From assembly GCF_963676685.1 (NCBI RefSeq), contig NC_092354.1, forward strand, positions 67,096,241 through 67,160,240: a stretch of DNA of 64,000 nt. The letters run 5' to 3'. Position 1 is the first letter of the stretch. Every line of letters starts with the position of its first letter. The position numbers and the translations under genes were made by a program. The DNA comes from Mytilus edulis. Its lineage: Eukaryota; Mollusca; Bivalvia; Mytilida; Mytilidae. The notes below the pieces were generated by a model. It was given only the letters and a program-made list of their open reading frames with translations. It made no database searches and had not been told where the DNA came from. Positions 57,838-64,000 of the stretch are shown in pieces.

Positions 57838-60800
57838 TTATATCTCCAGACGTCTTTTCAAAAATTTAAGAAAAGCTTGCACAGATATGAACAGTCTGTC
57901 TAATTGTGTGTTCTTTACATAATAAATGTAATATTTTGCCTGTAGAATGCAATAATTTAGAACTAAGTTTTCAGAACTCAATACACCAAAAATGACACTG
58001 TCTTTATTCAAGAATAGTTTTTCTCCAAAAACTGAATACCACCAATTTGAAAAATCTCTCCAAAATTGTTTTATTTCTGTACATTCAAAAAATTTATGCT
58101 CTATAGTTTCTATTTCTTTACAACTGGCACATTCATTAGTTAAGGAAAGTTTATATTTTTCAAGAAGATAATTATGTGAGACTATTCTGTGTAGTAATTT
58201 ATATTGAAAAGCTTGTAGTTTGCTTTCTATAGTACATTTGAAAGCTAATGAATAAATATTTTCCCATTGTTCGTCACTAATTTCTATATTAAAACTTTCT
58301 TCCCATCTTTGTTGTGAAATAGGAGAAACACTTCCCCGATCGATAAAAAGTGAATATACATCTTTAGCAAATAATTTACTGATAGGCATTTTTTTATTCT
58401 CATGCTCAAAAACGAATCCAAATGAGTTGCTGTTAGGTGACATGTTTTGTTGTAATAACAAATCTTTCCAGTCACGTGGTATAGCAAGCTTAATAGATAG
58501 AATGTCTACAAAAGTGACATTCAGGTTATATTTTTTGTTAATAGCGTCATGAGACAAAAAAATGCCTTTATCATCTACAATATCATTGATGAACCTTATG
58601 CCTTTCATGTACCAAGATCTGTAAAAAATACTCTTTTGATCAATTTTGATAAACGGATTGAACCAAATAAATTCTTTTCTAACATGAAATGCATTTAACG
58701 GGATGAAAATACCCTTGAAACGTTTCCAAGCAGATAGCATTTCTATATAAAAAAGAGGTGCTTTCAAATTCAAAAACTCAAATTCACATCTGCTCATAAA
58801 CAAGTCCTCTAAATCAAAAAGGGAGAAAAATGCTTTGGAAACATGTTTCCATTTGGAGTCATGTTCTGATAGAAATCTTTTTACCCACATAATACGAAAG
58901 GATAACAGCTGTACTTCAAAATTTGGAGCTTTCAGTCCCCCCTCGCTAGGAGACTTTTGAATAACTTCCGATTTAACTTTCGGAGTACTACCATTCCATA
59001 AAAAACTATTAATATCACGTTGTATTTTAATTACATAAGATCTTGGTACATGTGTAGATGAAATGACATAAATAAGCTTCGATATTGCAAGTGATTTAAG
59101 AATTACAATTTTTCCGATCAAGGAAAGGTTTCTGATCCTCCATAGTTTAATTATTGATTCCATTTTTTCTATGCATGTATCTAAATTAGAACAAACCATT
59201 TCTTCACAAGCATTAAATTTTAAACCTAAGGTTTTAAAACCATCTGTCCATTTAATAGGAAGGGAACCTTCTTTGTTAAACTTATTTCTTCCAATCCATG
59301 TTGCTTCGGTTTTAGAAAAATTTACTTTTAATCCTGAACACTTCTCAAAATCGTTAAAGGAATCTAATAAAATTTGCGCGGAGAAAACATCTTTCAAAAA
59401 ACAAGTGGTATCATCAGCCAACTGTGAAATTTTGATTTCAGTACCCCCAATTTTTATACCAGATATCTGATTGTTCTTACGAATACTTATTGCCAGCAGT
59501 TCAACGGCCAAAATAAATAAAAAAGGAGACAAAGGACACCCTTGTCGAACACCTCTCTCAATTGTGAATGGACTAGAACTAAATCCATTATTAACGACAA
59601 GACTAGATATATTTGAGTATAAAGTTAAGACCCATTTCCGGAAATTGCTACCAAAATTAAAACAAACCAATGCTTTTTGAATAAATTTCCATTCTAGCGT
59701 ATCAAACGCCTTTTCGAAATCGACCAGTAATATAAGCCCTGGATAATTCTTTAAAGTAGTTAACAATATAATATCAGCAATGAGTCGTAGATTTTCACCA
59801 ATATATCTACCAGCCACATATCCCGTTTGGTCCGGATCTATAAGCTTTGGAAGAAATAATTTCATTCTTTCCGCAATAACTTTGGCTAATAATTTATAAT
59901 CAAAATTTAAGATAGAGAGGGGACGCCAGTTCGACAAGAGTGTTCTATCTTTATCTTTCTTTGAAATAAGAGTAAGAATACCCCGTCTTTGGTCTATTGA
60001 GAGGGTTCCGGTTTCGAAGGAATATTCATAGCTTTCTAACACATATTTTTTTATATCAATCCAGAAAAATTTGTAAAACTCAGCAGTAAGCCCGTCTGTA
60101 CCAGGGCTTTTATTATTTTTAAATGTTTTTAAAACTTTAACGCACTCAGATTCTGAAATATCTGCATCGCATATATCCTTTTCCAGATCTGTAAGCTTAG
60201 GAATAAAATTTAAATCAAAAAAATTAGAATCACCTGAATATTTATCAGGGTCCTCTTTAGATGCGTACAAATTTTCATAGAAATGTCTCTCTTCGTTTAG
60301 AATTTTTTCTTGTGACACAATTTCAATGTCGTTTACAACTAATTTGTTTATACATTTATTTTTATAATTGCGTTTTTCTAATGATAAGAAATATTTTGAA
60401 TTTCTTTCATTGCCTTCACAGTGCTCGGCGTGTGATCGTATAATAGCCCCCCTTGTTTGATTATTTACTATTTGCTCTAAATCTTCTTTAACAGTGTCTA
60501 ATTCAACCAAAAGATTATTTATATCTTTATCTAAATATGTACAAGAGAGAGTTTTCTGAATTTCGTCTTGTCGTTTTTTTAAATTGGACTCTCTTTCCCG
60601 TAATTTCATGTTTTTATATTTCGAATACTTGACGGTTGCACCTCTTATTTCACTTTTTATGGTATCCCATTTCAAGTTTTTATTTTCTAAATTGTGATAT
60701 TTATTATTACATTCTGATAAAGTATTTTTTACTATATCCACATAATTTTTATCTGTCAGTAAACCCGAGTTGAATTTCCAGAAACCGGGACCTCTCTTAC

Positions 60801-61545
60801 TAAAGTTTTCGCCGGACAGCGTCAATTTGATAAGACTATGATCAGTTTTTATAGACGGGACAATGGATGTTTTGGTAACACTGCTAGACAAAAAATTCGA
60901 CATCAACCAAAAATCTAAGCGACATTGTATAAGAGGGGTTCTTTGACGCCAAGTATATAATCTAGAATCAACATTTTGTGTCCTCCAAATATCACATAAC
61001 TCAAATTCTTCTATAAAATCTTCTAATTTACTCGTATATTTGGCAGGTGTGTTATATTTTGAACCACCCATTTTGTCTAAAAATGGATTAAGTATCGTAT
61101 TAAAATCTCCACCCAAAACGAGATTTTGATCTAACCTTTCGTTTAATAAAACCTTAATTTTTTCAATATATACTATTTGTTCATTTTCAAAATTTTTCGT
61201 GGGCCCATAATAATTTACAAAAACAAAATCTGTGTTATCAATTTCAACAGTTAGAATGAGATACCTTCCGTTTTCATCTGCTATTTTTTCCTTTAATATA
61301 TAGTCTGTTGAGCAGTTAAACAAAATAGCAACACCTCTAGAGTTCGTTTCCCCGTGCGAAAAATAAATATCTCCACCCCATTCCCTTTTCCATATAGTTT
61401 CATAGGATTCAATACTGTGTGTTTCTTGTAAGAAAATGATGTCGCTCTGAAATTTTTTCAACCAAAGAAACATGGATTTGCGTTTAAAATCGTTTCCAAA
61501 GCCATTTACATTAAGAGACGTTAAATTGATACAATAATTAGCCAT
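57838..61545 (-). CDS. LINE ORF2 protein, L1/Tx1-type, intact (endonuclease + reverse transcriptase)
   Basis: An uninterrupted 1235-codon frame. Residues 1-240 are an apurinic-type endonuclease: SLNVNG, FLQETH (Glu41), VNYYGP, LGGDFN, RLDFWL and the TDHSLI histidine motif. Central reverse transcriptase: RPLSILNFDYKLLAKVIAER, DPDQTGYVAGR, motif A LLVDFEKAFDTLEW, motif B RGVRQGCPLSPFLF, motif C QLADDTTCFL with both catalytic Asp present. The C-terminus has a CASCKEIETIEHKFFEC zinc-knuckle-like segment. Domain order and motif wording match the L1/Tx1 clade. It nicks target DNA and primes reverse transcription. Start at 61545 chosen because the endonuclease N-terminus follows immediately. No stop or frameshift, so the element may be recently active. 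Confidence 0.95.
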   Translation of the reverse strand: MANYCINLTSLNVNGFGNDFKRKSMFLWLKKFQSDIIFLQETHSIESYETIWKREWGGDIYFSHGETNSRGVAILFNCSTDYILKEKIADENGRYLILTVEIDNTDFVFVNYYGPTKNFENEQIVYIEKIKVLLNERLDQNLVLGGDFNTILNPFLDKMGGSKYNTPAKYTSKLEDFIEEFELCDIWRTQNVDSRLYTWRQRTPLIQCRLDFWLMSNFLSSSVTKTSIVPSIKTDHSLIKLTLSGENFSKRGPGFWKFNSGLLTDKNYVDIVKNTLSECNNKYHNLENKNLKWDTIKSEIRGATVKYSKYKNMKLRERESNLKKRQDEIQKTLSCTYLDKDINNLLVELDTVKEDLEQIVNNQTRGAIIRSHAEHCEGNERNSKYFLSLEKRNYKNKCINKLVVNDIEIVSQEKILNEERHFYENLYASKEDPDKYSGDSNFFDLNFIPKLTDLEKDICDADISESECVKVLKTFKNNKSPGTDGLTAEFYKFFWIDIKKYVLESYEYSFETGTLSIDQRRGILTLISKKDKDRTLLSNWRPLSILNFDYKLLAKVIAERMKLFLPKLIDPDQTGYVAGRYIGENLRLIADIILLTTLKNYPGLILLVDFEKAFDTLEWKFIQKALVCFNFGSNFRKWVLTLYSNISSLVVNNGFSSSPFTIERGVRQGCPLSPFLFILAVELLAISIRKNNQISGIKIGGTEIKISQLADDTTCFLKDVFSAQILLDSFNDFEKCSGLKVNFSKTEATWIGRNKFNKEGSLPIKWTDGFKTLGLKFNACEEMVCSNLDTCIEKMESIIKLWRIRNLSLIGKIVILKSLAISKLIYVISSTHVPRSYVIKIQRDINSFLWNGSTPKVKSEVIQKSPSEGGLKAPNFEVQLLSFRIMWVKRFLSEHDSKWKHVSKAFFSLFDLEDLFMSRCEFEFLNLKAPLFYIEMLSAWKRFKGIFIPLNAFHVRKEFIWFNPFIKIDQKSIFYRSWYMKGIRFINDIVDDKGIFLSHDAINKKYNLNVTFVDILSIKLAIPRDWKDLLLQQNMSPNSNSFGFVFEHENKKMPISKLFAKDVYSLFIDRGSVSPISQQRWEESFNIEISDEQWENIYSLAFKCTIESKLQAFQYKLLHRIVSHNYLLEKYKLSLTNECASCKEIETIEHKFFECTEIKQFWRDFSNWWYSVFGEKLFLNKDSVIFGVLSSENLVLNYCILQAKYYIYYVKNTQLDRLFISVQAFLKFLKRRLEI

Positions 61546-62806
61546 TATCTAGTTTTGGCTTTACAGTCTTATTAATTTCATATGTAATACACGTAACGTA
61601 GTTGAACATTATATAACTAAGTAGAAAAAAAATACAGAAAAACATATCAAAAATACAATACAATACAAAAAGAGAGAATTCTCTCTGTTCGGTCTGCCTG
61701 ACCTAAACCATATGTTTAATATTAATGTTTCTAATATTCATTGTTCAGTCTCAATAAGACACATGTAACTTTCATTCATCAATGACAACAATACACTATA
61801 GGTAAAACCAGTTACGGTTTAAAGTACATGTAACTTTCATTCATACATAAAAGCAATACAATTTACAACCTTTACTATAGATGACCCAATTACGGCTTAA
61901 AGTACACGTGCACAGGTACACAGACATTCTTGTCGTAAATTTTGTTTACCTTTTATTGTCGACGTAAGAATGTGGGACACAGTTGTAATTGCCAATATTT
62001 TTAATAGCAACAGTTGGTTGCATTCAGCATTGGATTCATGAATGGATAGTTGTTTGCATATATACGGTTGAAATTACAAGATTTGTAATGGTTGCAAAAA
62101 CGTATAAAAGTGCACTTATAAATGTGAATGGGTGTACATTATATATACTTTTGATCACCAACATAGGCTAGCTGGGGAAAGGTATTCATGCTTTACAAAA
62201 AAAAGGAAATCAGGATTCATTTTATAGAATACCCTCTACTAGAGGTAACATGTTTATTCTACCGTGTGCATGTGCAATTTATGTAAATATATTGTCAACA
62301 AAGAAAAATGTGGGATTTTTTTTCTCCGGGATTATAGTAATACACAAAATAGATGGTTACATCATGGTGTCTGCGTACCGGTACCGTAAGTAAATTATGT
62401 TATATAAAATTGCAATATATGCTGCATGTATTTTATTGACTTTTTTAATTCATGGTGACATAATTTAAATAAAGAATCAAATAAACTTCTATGTAAATTA
62501 GTTTTGTCTACAAATGACCTAAGTATTTCATTTGAAGTTCATTTACTTATAAATCGCTTGTATTTTATAGGTAGTGGTGAAATTTATAAATATACATGAA
62601 ATAAAATAGAGAATGGATACTCTTAGATACTTTGAAAAAATTGATATATAGGCTTTGAAAAGAGAATACATGAAACTTAATATATAATATCTAACAAATT
62701 GTAAACCTGAAAGAAAAGAAAATTAGTATTTAGCATGCTTTACTACATGTTAATTGTCTAATAAGATGAGTTCAAACAACAGTAAATTGATTTAAAGTTT
62801 TATTTT
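61546..62806 (-). other. 1.26-kb spacer between LINE ORF1 and ORF2
   Basis: Contains an (ATACA)-rich stretch (61650-61668), a 16-bp palindrome AGAGAGAATTCTCTCT (61671-61686), and a direct repeat (ACATGTAACTTTCATTCAT at 61761 and 61826, then TTACGG-TTAAAGTACA). No gene was seen; the 60-codon frame at 61989 is not supported. Much longer than usual for L1-like inter-ORF regions. Confidence 0.6.
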
Positions 62807-64000
62807 TTACATTTTGCGGAGAACCGACTTTACTCCCTCCAAGATAATATTGTTTTTCCTTGAACCTATCTTTGCTGTACCAGATGGCGGTGTACGTGAG
62901 GAAATAATAGTTATGTTAGGTGCATCTATGTCTTTTAAATAGTCAAGTATCCTTGATCCAATTCCGTAGTCTCTGTCATCATCGTACCCGTCGTGTGTAT
63001 GTCCGTCTTTGTCTGTAAACCGATATACCAATGTGTTGTAAGTGCATGCTGATACTGAGCCCTGCATTATTTGTCGGGCAGCTTCACGAACTTCTGCGTA
63101 TGTGGTGGTGACAGCAGCTGTGACACAATACGTGTGACCATTGTCATTAACTTCATTAGAACTAGTTTGTTCAAATAGGCCAAATTTAGATTTGCTAGTA
63201 TCAAAAATAGCCAATGCTTTTGGAGTTGACACTTTTTCAACATATTTGGATCCACTTTTACTGAAGAATAGACTGCTTCCTTTAATTTTAGTATCTACAT
63301 CTATTTCTTTATACTCTTTTTGTTTTTGTACCAGTCTTTTTCTGTTTTCACGCATATCGTCCGGAAATTGTGGAGTTATGTATATGCCATTTAGTAAGTC
63401 TTTGTTTTGTTTGCCTATTGTTCGTGCAGTGTTTATGACATGCTCCCGGTCATTGTAGTCATGGAATTTAACAACTATAGGACGGGTGCTGTTTTGATTT
63501 GTCTGGGTCCCTATTCTGTGGGCTCTGTCAATTTTAATGTTTTCTGTTATTTTCAAAACATTTTTGAAAATCAATTTCAATTCCGCTTTTACATTTTCTT
63601 CTTTACGTTCATGAACCCCTATTACTATAGCATTTTCTCTCATGCTTCGTTCAACCAGGTTTGCTATTTGACTTTGTTGACAATCAAGTCTAGTTTCTAA
63701 ATGTACAACGTATGACTTCATTAGATTTAATTCCGTTGTAAGATTTGTGTTTTGATTTCGGACTTCGGCTATCATAGTTGTTTGATCTTCAGTTTCTGTA
63801 GCAACAGCTTGAAGTCTGTCTTCAATGCCATCTTTGGCGTATATATCATTTTTAATACCATGTATTTCTTCATTTTGTGTTTCAAATTTTATTGTTAGAC
63901 TGTTAAGTGTTTGTTGTATACCTATTATACCACTAAGAAGTTTGTTGTTGAATGTTTGCTCATCAGAGTATTCACCGAGGTTTTGTTCGAGTGAGCTCTC
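62807..64000 (-). CDS. LINE ORF1 protein with C-terminal IMPACT/UPF0029-like domain (5' end beyond window)
   Basis: The frame is open to the right edge (at least 397 codons; ESSLEQNLGEYSDE is at the edge). Numbering from the Met at 63775: upstream residues through about 45 form a long coiled coil. 47-118 is an RRM-like fold with IDRAHRIG and RPIVVKFHDYNDREHVI. 127-180 corresponds to the L1 ORF1p C-terminal domain (GIYITPQFPDDMRENRKRL). This is the RNA-binding chaperone layout of L1-type ORF1p. Residues about 213-322 are extra: TYNTLVYRF, then YDDDRDYGIGSRILDYLKD, APNITIISSR and a terminal helix resemble IMPACT/YigZ (DDDGE--AG-RLL, NV-VVVSRWYGG, helix). Same strand and order as ORF2, so the same element is likely, though the spacer is long. 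Confidence 0.85.
   Translation of the reverse strand, partial: ESSLEQNLGEYSDEQTFNNKLLSGIIGIQQTLNSLTIKFETQNEEIHGIKNDIYAKDGIEDRLQAVATETEDQTTMIAEVRNQNTNLTTELNLMKSYVVHLETRLDCQQSQIANLVERSMRENAIVIGVHERKEENVKAELKLIFKNVLKITENIKIDRAHRIGTQTNQNSTRPIVVKFHDYNDREHVINTARTIGKQNKDLLNGIYITPQFPDDMRENRKRLVQKQKEYKEIDVDTKIKGSSLFFSKSGSKYVEKVSTPKALAIFDTSKSKFGLFEQTSSNEVNDNGHTYCVTAAVTTTYAEVREAARQIMQGSVSACTYNTLVYRFTDKDGHTHDGYDDDRDYGIGSRILDYLKDIDAPNITIISSRTPPSGTAKIGSRKNNIILEGVKSVLRKM

Noticed and set aside
58284-60443. Several plus- and minus-strand frames of 60-99 codons
   Set aside because: Shadows of the 1235-codon LINE ORF2.

Overview
The window looks like nuclear DNA of a marine bivalve, most probably a mussel (Mytilus-like). 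The basis is intron-split genes with GT-AG borders, an AT-rich sequence crowded with short inverted-repeat elements, and many dispersed repeats that I recall from mussel sequence. That recall was not checked by a search. Coding density is very low: three host genes, two of them spliced by my own reading of exon phases, plus retrotransposon genes.

Layout. 1-975: the 5' end of a minus-strand phosphoserine aminotransferase gene (PSAT1), with first exon, TATA box and CCAAT boxes; the rest lies left of the window. 1-20.9 kb otherwise holds repeats: a hAT-like MITE, a tandem-duplicated bivalve repeat, broken Penelope-like elements (PLEs), a LINE 3' fragment, a 34-bp minisatellite, a mariner-type MITE, a 34-bp-arm hairpin element and a 73-bp MITE with 9-bp target duplications. 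21.26-26.22 kb (+): a four-exon gene for a 440-residue protein of unknown function, with a 96-bp-arm foldback in intron 1. 29-33.5 kb: a Harbinger-type MITE and a degenerate PLE lying tail to tail with a second PLE tail. 34.77-42.31 kb (-): a six-exon gene for a 305-residue secreted C-type lectin with EPN and WND calcium/sugar motifs and a methionine-rich linker. A diverged second copy of its promoter region lies just upstream.

44.29-54.80 kb is a large tandem segmental duplication (units of about 5.5 and 4.8 kb). Each unit carries its own later MITE insertion, and the sister unit preserves the empty site. 57.0-57.5 kb has two PLE remnants interrupted by the poly(A) end of a minus-strand L1/Tx1-type LINE. 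Its ORF2 (57838-61545) is intact at 1235 codons. Its ORF1 (62807 to beyond the right edge) has the usual coiled coil and RRM but ends in a domain that resembles the IMPACT/YigZ (UPF0029) family. That fusion is the most unusual protein feature here.

The host genes are functionally unrelated neighbours (serine synthesis, an unknown protein, a probable innate-immune or mucosal lectin). The shaping force in this window is transposition and local duplication.
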